Part shown: positions 1 through 8,631 of the stretch, piece after piece
Layout of the letters: every line of letters begins with the position of its first letter
Numbering within the stretch: position 1 is the first letter of the stretch
Source of the DNA: an uncultured Opitutia bacterium
GTDB taxonomy: Bacteria > Verrucomicrobiota > Verrucomicrobiia > Opitutales > Opitutaceae
Reading direction: 5' to 3'
Assembly (NCBI GenBank): GCA_937952235.1
Contig: CALFZM010000366.1
Coordinates: forward strand, 20,675-84,674
Length of the DNA stretch: 64,000 nt
Notes under the pieces: generated by a model
The model's input: only the letters and a program-made list of their open reading frames with translations
Told to the model about the DNA's origin: nothing
Databases searched by the model: none
Translations under genes and position numbers: made by a program

Positions 1-100
1 GCTTGGCGCCGAGGGTGTCGGAACCCTTGATGACGAGCTTCTGGGCGAGGGCCGGAGCAGCCGCGGCCAGCGCGGCGAGGAGAACGAGGGTGGTTTTCAT
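1..100 (-). CDS. pstS: PstS-like phosphate-binding protein, N-terminal fragment
   Basis: Only the first 33 codons lie in the window; the gene runs off the left edge. They encode a typical Sec signal peptide (basic start, leucine/alanine core, cleavage after PALAQ) followed by LVIKGSDTLG, the usual beginning of periplasmic phosphate-binding proteins of the PstS type, which feed the PstCAB importer. The start ATG is 33 bp downstream of the stop of the porin gene on the same strand, so the two probably share a transcript and the Pho-box-like promoter further upstream. The family call rests on a short stretch plus context, so another PBP-like family remains possible. Confidence 0.6.
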   Translation of the reverse strand, partial: MKTTLVLLAALAAAAPALAQKLVIKGSDTLGAK

Positions 101-133
101 GTGGTGGTGGTGTTCGCGGGGCGGCCGCGGAGT

Positions 134-1426
134 CTAGAACTGCATCTGCATCTGGGAACGCACGCCCACGGCCTTCGCCTCGGCGGGGGCGCCGGCGGGC
201 GTGTCCTTGGTTTTTCCATACACGAGGCCCAGCTGGTACTTGAGGTCGTTGCCGCGCAGGTACCAGTTCACGCCGGTGAACCAGCCGTGGAACCGGTCCA
301 TCGTCGCCCCGGCGGGAGCGGAGCGCACGACGTCGGCCAGGTTGAGCCCGCGGCCATCGGTATCCAGCGCCTCGAACCGCAGCATCGCCTCCACCACGGG
401 CGTCAGGAACACGCCCGTCTGGATGAAATAACCCGCGGGCCGGGCATCGCGCGTCGCGGAGGCGCCACGCTCGACATCGGCCATCAGGTACTCGGCCATG
501 ACGTTGACGCGCTCGGTCTTGAAGTCGATGAACGCGGACTGGAGCGTGAGATCGAAGCCGCGCCCGAGGTTGGCCGTGCCCGCGCCGCCCTGGTCGGGCA
601 GGAATCCCGCGCCCACGCCGGCGAGCCAGGTGCCGGTCTCGCCGATACGACCGTTGAAACCGAAGGTGGCCCAGTACGCGGGGCGGTTGTTCGTGGCGTC
701 ACCGGCCGCCGAGGCGATGGTGAAGTTCTCCGTGCGCTCCGGGTTGGTGACCGCGGCGGTGTAAACCAGGCCCGTGCGCGCATTGAGCTCCCGCTTGCCG
801 TCCAGGAAGATGCCGATGCGGTAACTGGCGGCGCCCAGGCGGCGACCGTTGTTGGGTTCGACGAAATAGCGCGTGACCCCCGACCGCTCGATCGAGCGGA
901 GATCGCCGCTCGACGCCCGCTCCTCGTAGCCGACCGCGACCTTGCGCAGGCCAAAGTTGAAACTGAGGTCGGTCGTCGGCTTCCACTCGATGATGGCGTC
1001 GTCGTAGCCGCTCGAGGCGAAATCGTACGTCATCGTCACCCCCCAGTTGCCCCCCACCCCAGCCTTCAGCGTAAGGTACATCCGGCGCAGGAACGCATGG
1101 TTGGTCGCGACCGGACCGAACGCCGCGCCCGGTGTCTCGGAGTCGAGATAAGCGTACTGCGCCTGCATGCGCATGCCGACGCTGAGTCGGTCGGTCGACT
1201 TCCCGTTGGCCATCGCGCGGGAAGGCACGGTGTTGTTCTCCCGTACCAGCTCCGCCCGGATGTCCTCCGCTTCCTGATGGGTGAGGATGCCCTTCCGAAT
1301 CAGGGCGTCGATCAACGCCCCGCTCTCCTGGCCCGACACCGTCGCCGGGCCACAAAAGAGCCCGCCGGCGATTCCCAGGACCAGGAAGAGCGGGCGGGCG
1401 GGGGGGATGGCAGGGAGCGGCAACAT
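134..1426 (-). CDS. phosphate-selective porin (OprO/OprP family)
   Basis: 430 residues. There is an N-terminal signal sequence, then a short helical segment (about 35-65, ALIRKGILTHQEAEDIRAEL) characteristic of OprO/OprP-type porins, then alternating aromatic beta strands to a C-terminal phenylalanine (QMQMQF), the usual outer-membrane insertion signal. Known members form trimeric channels selective for phosphate or polyphosphate. The adjacent downstream pstS-like gene and the 11/22-bp repeats upstream (1456-1535) both point to phosphate-regulated expression. Substrate selectivity itself cannot be read from the sequence, as related porins take other anions. Confidence 0.82.
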   Translation of the reverse strand: MLPLPAIPPARPLFLVLGIAGGLFCGPATVSGQESGALIDALIRKGILTHQEAEDIRAELVRENNTVPSRAMANGKSTDRLSVGMRMQAQYAYLDSETPGAAFGPVATNHAFLRRMYLTLKAGVGGNWGVTMTYDFASSGYDDAIIEWKPTTDLSFNFGLRKVAVGYEERASSGDLRSIERSGVTRYFVEPNNGRRLGAASYRIGIFLDGKRELNARTGLVYTAAVTNPERTENFTIASAAGDATNNRPAYWATFGFNGRIGETGTWLAGVGAGFLPDQGGAGTANLGRGFDLTLQSAFIDFKTERVNVMAEYLMADVERGASATRDARPAGYFIQTGVFLTPVVEAMLRFEALDTDGRGLNLADVVRSAPAGATMDRFHGWFTGVNWYLRGNDLKYQLGLVYGKTKDTPAGAPAEAKAVGVRSQMQMQF

Positions 1427-1455
1427 GAATTTCGACCTGACTGTGGGGGGCGAAT

Positions 1456-1535
1456 GTTACGAATAGGTGGCGTCCGCGTTACGAAATGGGCGCAAAATGG
1501 TCACGGACCGTCCGGAAGCGTTACAGACCGGTCAC
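1456..1535 (-). promoter_or_regulatory. Pho-box-like repeat array upstream of the porin/pstS operon
   Basis: On the plus strand GTTAC starts at 1456, 1478 and 1520, and GTCAC at 1500 and 1531. Starts are 22, 22, 20 and 11 bp apart, i.e. mostly multiples of the 11-bp step bound by PhoB dimers. Read in the direction of the porin gene the innermost pair is TGTGAC-n5-TGTAAC, similar in layout to the E. coli Pho box (TGTCA-type half-sites every 11 bp). The array ends about 30 bp before the porin ATG. The repeats are seen directly; PhoB binding is inferred. Confidence 0.55.
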
Positions 1536-1573
1536 AAGGCGCCAGGCGTCCGGGCACCCGGCGCGCCGCCGCC

Positions 1574-2113
1574 TCACAGGACCCACTGTCCTGCCGCCGC
1601 CGCCACCAGCCCCGCCGCACTGGCGAGCGCGAGCACGACGCGCGGCACGTCGGGACAAAGCTGGCGGCCCATGCCCCACACCGCGTGGGCCACGACCGCG
1701 ACAGCGGCAAGTTTCAGGCCCCGCAACCAGCCGGCGTCACCCACCCCGGCGAAAGAGGCGAAACCATACGCGAACAGGATCATCAGGAGGGCCGAGGGCA
1801 GCGTGAAACAGAGCGACGCCAGCAACGCGCCCGCCAGCCCCCCACGCAGGAAGCCCAGGGCGAAAACGACCTGACTGCTCGAAGGTCCGGGCAGGAAGTT
1901 GCACAGCGCCACGCGTTCCGCGTACGCCTCCTCATTGAGCCACCGCCGCCGGACCACGAACTCCGCATGCAGGTAACCAAGGTGGGCGACCGGGCCGCCG
2001 AACGAGGTGCAGCCCAGCCGGAGGAACGCGGCTGCGATCTCCCCCAGGCCACGCCAGCCGGCGCCCCGCGCGTTGCGCTGCCCCGCCCTCCCCTCCTGTA
2101 GCGCTGCTGTCAT
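1574..2113 (-). CDS. ChrA-type chromate transporter, single CHR domain
   Basis: 179 residues with about five hydrophobic segments. The conserved N-terminal CHR signature is clear: LGCTSFGGPVAHLGYLH at about 33-49 and NFLPGPSSSQ at about 72-81. Classical ChrA is about 400 residues with two homologous halves; this protein has only one half and stops after AAAGQWVL. Short one-domain CHR proteins exist but usually occur as tandem pairs, and no partner is next to this one. It could be a genuine short-chain CHR or a truncated gene; no second half is seen in other frames downstream. ATG at 2113 was chosen because the reading frame upstream of it has no recognisable protein. Confidence 0.7.
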   Translation of the reverse strand: MTAALQEGRAGQRNARGAGWRGLGEIAAAFLRLGCTSFGGPVAHLGYLHAEFVVRRRWLNEEAYAERVALCNFLPGPSSSQVVFALGFLRGGLAGALLASLCFTLPSALLMILFAYGFASFAGVGDAGWLRGLKLAAVAVVAHAVWGMGRQLCPDVPRVVLALASAAGLVAAAAGQWVL

Positions 2114-2213
2114 CGCCCGTGCTGCCGCCGGGAAGGGCCGCTCGCCGCCGGCCGGGCTTCCCAAGGCCGAAATCACGCCGACCGCGAGCGGCTCTCCTCC
2201 TCGCGTCCGCCGG

Positions 2214-3620
2214 CTACTGGCCGGTCGCGAAGCGCAGCGCGTACTGCGCCTGGTTGTACTCCGCCACCGTGGACACGTAATCGCGTCGGGCGCGGGCAAG
2301 TTCCTCCTCCGCCTGCAGGTCCTCGAGCACGGCGCCGACACCCGTCTCGCGCCGCTGCCGCGAGAGGCGCGCCGTCTGGTCGGCGGCCTCGAGGGCCTTC
2401 TGCGCGAGGCCGATCTGCGCCGCCAGCGACCGCAGCCGCACGTGCTGCTCCACGACCTGGCGCCGGATGGCATCGCGGACCTTCTCCTGTTCGAATTCGC
2501 CCTGCCGTTCCCGGGCCGCGGTCTCCCGCTGACGCGGCCGGTCGAAAAGCCCGCCGGGACCGATCCGCCAGCTCACACCGAAACTAAGGTCGCTGCTCAG
2601 GTCGAAATCGCGCGTGAGGGTCGACCCTTCCGGGCCGCCCCCCAGCCCGCCGATCGACGCCTGCGCCCCGATGGTCGGGATCAGGGGGCCGCGGGTCGCG
2701 GCGCGCCGCTGCGTCCGCGCCGCCTCGAGCCGCGCCGCCGCCTCGTCGAGCTCCGGCCGGTTCGCCAGCGCGCGCGCAATCAGGGTGCCAAGGTCGTCGC
2801 CCGGTGCGGAGATGTCGATCGGCGCCACGTCGACGTCCGCCGGCGTCAGCTCCACGGCCGGATCGAGCCGCAGGATCTCGGCGAGTCGCGCCGCCGCGGC
2901 CCTTTGTTCGCCCTGCAGGCGGACGTGGGTGAGGAGCGCGCGCTCGCGGGCCGCGCGCACCCGCGCGACGTCGCCGGCAAACGCGAGCCCGGCCTCGGCC
3001 ATCACGCCCAGTTGTTCGCCGTGCCGGCCGGCGATCGCGGCCGCCTCCCCGGCGGCCTTGGCGGCGGCATGGGTCCGGACCAGTTCGAAATATCCGCTCG
3101 CCGCCCGCAGCGTCACCTCCCGCTGCCGGCCCGCGAGCGCCGCCTCCTGCGACCGCACGACCTGCTTCGCGACGAGGTCGTGATAGTAGGTCTCGCCCAG
3201 GTCGAGCTGGACGTTCAACGCCAGGCCCAGCGCGAGCGACTGCTTGTCGGCATCGAGGATCGGACCGTTGACCGCCTGGATGTTCTCCTCGTGGCGCCGC
3301 ACGACGATGCCCGGCGCGAGGAACGGCAGGTAGCGCGCGCGGATGCCCTCGCCGGCCGCCCGGGCCTCGGCCACCTTCTCCCGCGCGATCTGCACGTCGA
3401 GGTTGGCCGCGCCGGCGAGCCGCAGGGCGGTGGGAAGATCGATGACGCCGTTCGGCGGCGCCGGCGTCTCAGCCGCGGCCAGCGCGGCCGGCAGGGCAGC
3501 GACGGCCAGCAGCAGGGCCCCGACGTGGAACGCGCCGCCCCCCCGGCGCGGGAGCGAACGCCCCCGCGAAGCGAAGCGCGCCGGAGTCAGCGCGCTCCCG
3601 GTCAAGGATCCGGACTTCAT
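2214..3620 (-). CDS. TolC-family outer membrane efflux protein
   Basis: 468 residues: basic N-terminus and signal peptide (to about 50), then two long alpha-helical repeat halves rich in Ala/Arg/Glu with the usual outer-membrane-efflux pattern, ending in YNQAQYALRFATGQ. TolC-type proteins form the trimeric exit duct of tripartite pumps. The gene is last in an operon with an adaptor and an RND permease; its ATG overlaps the adaptor stop by 4 bp (ATGA), so the three are translationally coupled and almost certainly form one pump. Confidence 0.85.
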   Translation of the reverse strand: MKSGSLTGSALTPARFASRGRSLPRRGGGAFHVGALLLAVAALPAALAAAETPAPPNGVIDLPTALRLAGAANLDVQIAREKVAEARAAGEGIRARYLPFLAPGIVVRRHEENIQAVNGPILDADKQSLALGLALNVQLDLGETYYHDLVAKQVVRSQEAALAGRQREVTLRAASGYFELVRTHAAAKAAGEAAAIAGRHGEQLGVMAEAGLAFAGDVARVRAARERALLTHVRLQGEQRAAAARLAEILRLDPAVELTPADVDVAPIDISAPGDDLGTLIARALANRPELDEAAARLEAARTQRRAATRGPLIPTIGAQASIGGLGGGPEGSTLTRDFDLSSDLSFGVSWRIGPGGLFDRPRQRETAARERQGEFEQEKVRDAIRRQVVEQHVRLRSLAAQIGLAQKALEAADQTARLSRQRRETGVGAVLEDLQAEEELARARRDYVSTVAEYNQAQYALRFATGQ

Positions 3621-4735
3621 TTGACCTCCACCGCGTTGACCGCCTGGCCGTTGACCAGCGGCACCTTGCCCGGGACGAGCACGCGCGTCGCCGGCGCGAT
3701 CCCCTCGGTGATCTCCACGCTGGTGCCGTCGTTGAAGCCGTACTTGACGGGCACGCGCACGGCCTTGCCGTCGACCAGGGTGAAGAGGAAACCCGCCGCC
3801 TTCTCCCGCACCAGCGCGGCGGCCGGGACCAGCAGGACATTGGTCCGCAATTCCACGCCGATCCGCACCGACACGTACATGCCGGGCCGGAGCGCGAGGT
3901 CGGGATTGGGCAGGTCGGCCTCGACCAGCAGCGAGCGGGTCGCCTCGTCGAGCGCGCCGGTATGCCGCGTCACCGTGCCGCGGAACGTCCGGCCCGGCAG
4001 CGATTCGGCCGTCACCACGACCGGTTGTCCCGGCTGCACGCGCGCCGACTCGATCTCCGGCACTGCCACGCGCACGCGGATCGTGGAGTAATCCATCAGG
4101 GTCACGATCGCCGCCGCCGCCGGGTTGCCGCCGGCGGTCGCCGCAGGCACGAACGCTCCGGGGTCGACGTAGCGCATGGTCACGACGCCCGCGAACGGCG
4201 CGGTCAGCCGGCTGTAGCGCAGCAGCGTCTCGTTGTAGTTGATGGCGGCCCTGGCCGTCTCGAGCCGGGCCTGGGCGATGTCCGCCGCCTGCGGCGTGAT
4301 GAGGTCCGGCGCCTTGGCCCGCGCGGCCAGCACGCGTTCCGCCTCCGCCTGCGCGATCTTCAGCTCGGCGTCGTGCCTGGCGCGCTCGGCGACGAGCTCC
4401 GGCAGCTCGAGCTCCGCCACCACCTGCCCCGACCGCACGGTGTCGCCCTTGTCCACCGCGATGCTCTTCAGGTAGCCGGCGACCTTGGCGTGCAGCGTCA
4501 CCTGCTGGTTCGCCCGCAGCGTGCCGGGGAGCGTGACAAAGCGATGGATGTCGCCCCGGCGCGGGCTGGTCACGCCTGCCTCCGGCGGAGCCGCGGGCGT
4601 CTGGGCGGACAACGGAGCGGCGGCAAACAGCACGCCAAGGACGAGACAGCGGGGGCAGGACATGATGGAAGGGAAGCGAGGCTGGCGCCCCGCCGCGCGC
4701 GACCGGCGAGGGGCGAGGGTGGGGTCAGCGTTCAT
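3617..4735 (-). CDS. RND efflux periplasmic adaptor (membrane fusion protein)
   Basis: 372 residues from the ATG at 4735. An internal ATG at 4663 gives a cleaner signal peptide (MSCPRCLVLGVLFAAAPLSAQ), so the first 24 residues may not be translated. Domains in order: lipoyl/barrel-sandwich half-motif (VTLHAKVAGYLKSIAVDKGDTVRSGQ), a coiled-coil hairpin, the second lipoyl half (LTAPFAGVVTMRYVDPGAFV), a beta-barrel and a membrane-proximal domain. It links the inner-membrane permease to the TolC duct. The start overlaps the permease gene by 11 bp and the stop overlaps the TolC gene by 4 bp. Confidence 0.88.
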   Translation of the reverse strand: MNADPTLAPRRSRAAGRQPRFPSIMSCPRCLVLGVLFAAAPLSAQTPAAPPEAGVTSPRRGDIHRFVTLPGTLRANQQVTLHAKVAGYLKSIAVDKGDTVRSGQVVAELELPELVAERARHDAELKIAQAEAERVLAARAKAPDLITPQAADIAQARLETARAAINYNETLLRYSRLTAPFAGVVTMRYVDPGAFVPAATAGGNPAAAAIVTLMDYSTIRVRVAVPEIESARVQPGQPVVVTAESLPGRTFRGTVTRHTGALDEATRSLLVEADLPNPDLALRPGMYVSVRIGVELRTNVLLVPAAALVREKAAGFLFTLVDGKAVRVPVKYGFNDGTSVEITEGIAPATRVLVPGKVPLVNGQAVNAVEVK

Positions 4736-7700
4736 GGGTGGTCACACCGGTGAAATGCCCGCTCTGGGGATCGTGGGGGTCCAGCGAGGGCGAACGCACG
4801 CGGCGCGTGGTGAGGATGGCGAAGAAGCTGGGCAGGACGAGGAGCGTGGCGAGTGTCGCCAGCGCCAAGCCGCCCACCACCGAACGGCCGAGCGGGGCGA
4901 TCTGGTCGCCACCTTCGCCCAGGCCCAGCGCGAGCGGCATCATGCCGGCGATCATGGCAAAGCTCGTCATCAGGATCGGCCGGAGCCGGCTGCGGCCGCC
5001 CTCGACCCCGGCCGTCAACGGGTTGCCCGAGGCGCGGCGCGCCTGCTCGGCGAACGTCACGAGCAGGATCGCGTTGGCCACCGCCACGCCGACCGCCATG
5101 ATCGCGCCCATCGCGGACTGGATGTTGAGCGTCGTGCCCGTGAGCCAGAGCGCCAGCACCACTCCGACCAGCACCGCCGGGACGGTCGAGACCACGACCA
5201 GCGCGAGCCGCACCGACTGGAAGCTCGCCATCAACATCAGGAAGATCACGACGACCGCGATCACGAGGCCGGACGAGAAGCCTTCCAGCAACTGCTCGAG
5301 CGGGACGATCTGGCCGCGGTAATCGATCTTCGTGCGCGCCTCCGGCGGCGCCCCGGCGGCCGCCACCGCCGAGCGCACGGCGCGCATGACCGTGCCGAGG
5401 TCGGAGCCGTGGAGGTTCGCCGTGATGCTGAGCAGCCGCACGACATTGTAGCGCTCATAGACGCCGACCGAGGTTCCCGTGGTGATCGTGGCGAGATTGC
5501 GCAGCAGGACGGTACCGTTCCCGCCCGCCGAGACCGGGACGTTGCCGAGGTCCTCGAGCGACGTCGTCTTCGACTCGGGAATCTGCACCTGCACGTTGAA
5601 ACTGATGCCGCTGCCCGGGTCGGCCCAGAAGACGGGCGTCGTGAATCGACTCGAGGTGGTCGCCGCGACGAGCGACTTCGTCACGTCGGAAATCTTCACG
5701 CCGAGCAGGCCCGCGCGCTCGCGGTCCACATTCACGGCGATGGACGGATAATCGAGCGTCTGCGCGATCTGCACGTCGCGCAGCGCGGGGATTTTCTTCA
5801 GCTCCCCGATGATCCGGTCGGCATAGCCCTTCGCCACCGGCAGCGGCGAGCCGCTGATCGCGATCTCGATGGGCGTCGGCGAGCCGAAGCTCATGACCCG
5901 CGAGACGATGTCCTGCGGTTCGAACGAAAACCGCACGTCGGGCATTTCCCGCGCGAACACGCCGCGCAGCCGTTCCTTGAAGTCCTCGATCCGCAGCCCG
6001 GTGCCGGGCTTGAGCTGCACCGCGAGCCACCCCTCCTCCGGTCCACTGTTCCAGAGGTGCACGAGGTTCACCGGGAAGCTGGAGTTGTGCACGCCGACCA
6101 TGCCGATGCTGACCTCGATCTTCTCGGCCCCGCCCGCCTCGCGCCCGATGAGGTCCAGCACGCGCTTCGCCAGCGCCTCGGTGTGGTCGACCCGCGTGCC
6201 GCTCGGCGCCCGCAGCCGCACGGCAAACTGGCCGTTGTCGGCCTTGGGAAAAATCTCCGTGCCCAGCCGGCCGCCGATCGACCAGATGATCCCGCCGCAC
6301 ACCGCGAGATAGACCAGGACCACCGGCCAGCGCGCCACCGCGACCGCGCCCACGACCCGGCTGTAACCGCGCTGCAGCCGGCCGAAGAAGGATGACTCGT
6401 GCACGTGCCCCGCCTGCCCGCGGAGGAACCAGACCGAGAGCACCGGCACCAGCGTGCTCGACAGCAGGTAGGATGCGATCATCGCGAAGCCGACCGAGAG
6501 CGCCATCGGCACGAACAGCGCCTTGGCCGCCCCGACCATGAAGAACGCCGGGATGAACACCGCCAGGATGCACAGCATCGCGAGCAGCCGCGGCCCCGCG
6601 GTCTCGAGCGTGCCCTCGTAGGCGGCGGCCGCCACCGGCTTCCCGCGGGCGAGGTGCGAGTGGATGTTCTCGACCGCCACCGTCGCCTCGTCGACCAGGA
6701 TGCCGATCGCGAGCGCCAGGCCGCCGAGCGTCATGAGGTGGATCTGCTGCCCGGTGATCCACAGGGCGCAGATCGCCGCGAGCAGGGCGACGGGGATGTT
6801 GATCACCACGATGAACGCGCTGCGCCAGTCGCGCAGGAAGAGCAGCACCATGAGCCCGGTGAGGAGCGCGCCGAGGCCGCCCTCCTTGACCACGTCCATG
6901 ATCGAGCGGTTCACCACCGGCGACTGGTCGAAGACGTAGCTGACCTTGATGTCGTCGGGCAGGATCTTCTGGAACTCGGGAATGTTCTTCCTGACCAGGT
7001 CGACCACCGCGAGCGTCGAGGCGTCGCCGCGCTTCGTGACCGGCAGGTAGACCGTGCGCAGGCCGTTGGCGAGGGCGTGCCCGGTGGTGACGTCGGCGCC
7101 GTCCTCCACCGTGCCGACGTCGCGCAGGAACACCGCGGCGCCGTTCCCTCCACGCTTGAGCGGCACCGCCTCGAGGTCCTTCGGGTTCTTCACGATCGCG
7201 TTCATCTCCACGATCGGATACTTGTCCCCGAGGTTCATGTTGCCCGACGGGCTGATGGGGTTGGACTCCGCCAGCGCCTGCACGATCTCGTCGGGCGAGA
7301 GCCCGTAGGCGCGCATCCGCTCCGGGTTCACGTTGACGATGATGCCGCGCGAGCTGCCGCCGAACGGCGGGGGCGCCGACACGCCCGGCAGCGTCGCAAA
7401 CGACGGCCGCACGCGGTTGAGCGCCTGATCCTGCATTTCGCCGAGCGTGCGATTGGGATTGTCCGTCGAGAAAACCAGGTACCCGACCGCCACGCTGCCG
7501 GCGTCGAATCGCGTGACGAACGGCGCCGGCGTGCCCGCCGGCATGAAGGCGCGCGAGCGGTTCACGTACGCGATCACCTCGGAGAGCGCCTGCGCCATGT
7601 CCGTGCCCGGATGGAACTGGAGCTTCATGATCGAGGCGCCCTGGATCGACTTCGACTCCACGTGCTCGATCCCCGCGATGTACAGGAAGTGGTACTCGTA

Positions 7701-7898
7701 CCGGTACGTCAGGTAACCCTCCATCTGGGCCGGATCCATGCCGCCGAAGGGTTGCGCGACGTAGATCGTCGGCACGCCCAGGGCGGGAAAGATGTCCCGC
7801 GACATCCGCTGGATCGCGAGCCCCGCCGCCAGCGCCACGGCCAGGACCAGGACCACCACCGTGAGGGGACGACGCAACGCGAGCTGAAGGAAATTCAT
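4725..7898 (-). CDS. RND-family efflux permease
   Basis: 1057 residues, normal for the AcrB/CzcA superfamily with 12 transmembrane helices and two large periplasmic loops. The first helix follows directly on the ATG at 7898 (MNFLQLALRRPLTVVVLVLA); the open frame upstream is not protein-like, so this start was chosen. The TM4 motif GILVDEATVAVENI contains one conserved acid (D403), typical of proton-driven pumps. Substrate cannot be deduced; similar proteins export hydrophobic compounds or metals. It is the first gene of the permease/adaptor/TolC operon and is divergent from a PadR regulator. Confidence 0.9.
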   Translation of the reverse strand: MNFLQLALRRPLTVVVLVLAVALAAGLAIQRMSRDIFPALGVPTIYVAQPFGGMDPAQMEGYLTYRYEYHFLYIAGIEHVESKSIQGASIMKLQFHPGTDMAQALSEVIAYVNRSRAFMPAGTPAPFVTRFDAGSVAVGYLVFSTDNPNRTLGEMQDQALNRVRPSFATLPGVSAPPPFGGSSRGIIVNVNPERMRAYGLSPDEIVQALAESNPISPSGNMNLGDKYPIVEMNAIVKNPKDLEAVPLKRGGNGAAVFLRDVGTVEDGADVTTGHALANGLRTVYLPVTKRGDASTLAVVDLVRKNIPEFQKILPDDIKVSYVFDQSPVVNRSIMDVVKEGGLGALLTGLMVLLFLRDWRSAFIVVINIPVALLAAICALWITGQQIHLMTLGGLALAIGILVDEATVAVENIHSHLARGKPVAAAAYEGTLETAGPRLLAMLCILAVFIPAFFMVGAAKALFVPMALSVGFAMIASYLLSSTLVPVLSVWFLRGQAGHVHESSFFGRLQRGYSRVVGAVAVARWPVVLVYLAVCGGIIWSIGGRLGTEIFPKADNGQFAVRLRAPSGTRVDHTEALAKRVLDLIGREAGGAEKIEVSIGMVGVHNSSFPVNLVHLWNSGPEEGWLAVQLKPGTGLRIEDFKERLRGVFAREMPDVRFSFEPQDIVSRVMSFGSPTPIEIAISGSPLPVAKGYADRIIGELKKIPALRDVQIAQTLDYPSIAVNVDRERAGLLGVKISDVTKSLVAATTSSRFTTPVFWADPGSGISFNVQVQIPESKTTSLEDLGNVPVSAGGNGTVLLRNLATITTGTSVGVYERYNVVRLLSITANLHGSDLGTVMRAVRSAVAAAGAPPEARTKIDYRGQIVPLEQLLEGFSSGLVIAVVVIFLMLMASFQSVRLALVVVSTVPAVLVGVVLALWLTGTTLNIQSAMGAIMAVGVAVANAILLVTFAEQARRASGNPLTAGVEGGRSRLRPILMTSFAMIAGMMPLALGLGEGGDQIAPLGRSVVGGLALATLATLLVLPSFFAILTTRRVRSPSLDPHDPQSGHFTGVTTHER

Positions 7899-7998
7899 AC
7901 GGGGGCTTGAAGTCGGGCGGGGGTAAGGAAAGCTCGGCGGCGGGTTGCGACCCCGCTTTCCATGGCAAACGAGTTCCCGCCCACGCGAGCACTTTCTT

Positions 7999-8034
7999 GC
8001 GGCAGTTTTCTGCCGCCGATTACGACGCACGTAA
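7999..8034. promoter_or_regulatory. two inverted repeats between the RND operon and padR
   Basis: The 152-bp divergent gap contains a perfect dyad GCGGCAG-TTTT-CTGCCGC (7999-8016) and, immediately after it, TTACG-ACGCA-CGTAA (8020-8034). PadR proteins bind short dyads in their own promoter and in the promoter of the pump they control, so these are candidate operators. Protein binding is inferred from position and symmetry only. Confidence 0.4.
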
Positions 8035-8050
8035 TAAGGGGACTCGCGCC

Positions 8051-8371
8051 GTGAACGCGGAGGCCCTGGAACGCGAGATCCTGCGCCCGCTCTGGAAGGT
8101 GCACATCCTGCACCACGCCAGCGAGGGGCCGATCGTCGGGCACTGGATGCTCGAGGAGCTGCGCGAGCACGGCTACCGGGTCAGCCCCGGCACGCTCTAC
8201 CCGCTGCTCGCGCGCATGGTGAAGCTCGGCTGGCTGGAGCACGTCCCGCGCCCCCGCGGCGCCGGGGCGAAGCAGGCCCGACCCTTCCGCGCCACCGCCG
8301 CCGGCCGCCGCGCCCTGCGCGAGGTCGAGGCCCGGCTCCGCGAGCTGGTGGGCGAGGTCCGGCGGGTGTAA
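8051..8371 (+). CDS. PadR-family transcriptional regulator
   Basis: 106 residues from a GTG start preceded by an AGGGGA Shine-Dalgarno-like stretch 8 bp upstream; an earlier in-frame ATG at 7907 would add about 48 residues lacking homology. The protein is a compact winged helix: LRPLWKVHILHHASEGPIVGHWMLEEL and the PadR recognition pattern SPGTLYPLLARMVKLGWLE, then a C-terminal helix RALREVEARLRELVGEV for dimerisation. PadR repressors commonly sit divergently from efflux genes and are released by the pump substrate; that is the likely role here. Confidence 0.88.
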   Translation: MNAEALEREILRPLWKVHILHHASEGPIVGHWMLEELREHGYRVSPGTLYPLLARMVKLGWLEHVPRPRGAGAKQARPFRATAAGRRALREVEARLRELVGEVRRV

Positions 8372-8410
8372 TGGAGCGCGATCCCAATGCCGCCGGATCG
8401 GATCGGCAGC

Positions 8411-8505
8411 TGTGGAGGCGGAGCGGCCTGTCCCCAGGCCGCTCTGCTTCGCCCGCGAAACCGCCGCGCCTCGAGGACAAGCCACTTCACCAGGTCGCGA
8501 CGGGA
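8411..8505. repeat. two-hairpin dispersed repeat, copy 1 (second half decayed)
   Basis: The first hairpin is intact: AGCGGCCTG-TCCC-CAGGCCGCT, with the usual GTGGAG start. The second half has diverged (GAGGACAAGCCACTTCACC) and no longer pairs well. It sits between padR and the CHAD gene. Confidence 0.6.
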
Positions 8506-8570
8506 CCACTGGGCCGCGGAAAGCGCGCTCACGCCAGCCGATAGATCCGGTCGTGGCCGCGGGATGCCAC

Positions 8571-8586
8571 GTCACCGAATCGTCAC
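8571..8586 (+). promoter_or_regulatory. Pho-box-like direct repeat upstream of the CHAD gene
   Basis: Two GTCAC half-sites start exactly 11 bp apart (8571 and 8582) in CGTCACCGAATCGTCACGG, 45 bp before the CHAD start codon. The element is almost identical to that upstream of the TonB receptor at 15358-18213 (CGTCACCCGATCGTCACTC on its coding strand), which argues against chance. Binding by a PhoB-type regulator is inferred. Confidence 0.55.
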
Positions 8587-8631
8587 GGCGGAAGAGGTTG
8601 CGGCACCCCGGCAAAGGTCGCTCCGTCAGTC

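Noticed and set aside
101..2101. A 666-codon plus-strand open frame across the porin and ChrA region
   Set aside because: Shadow of the porin and CHR genes; composition is unlike a folded protein.
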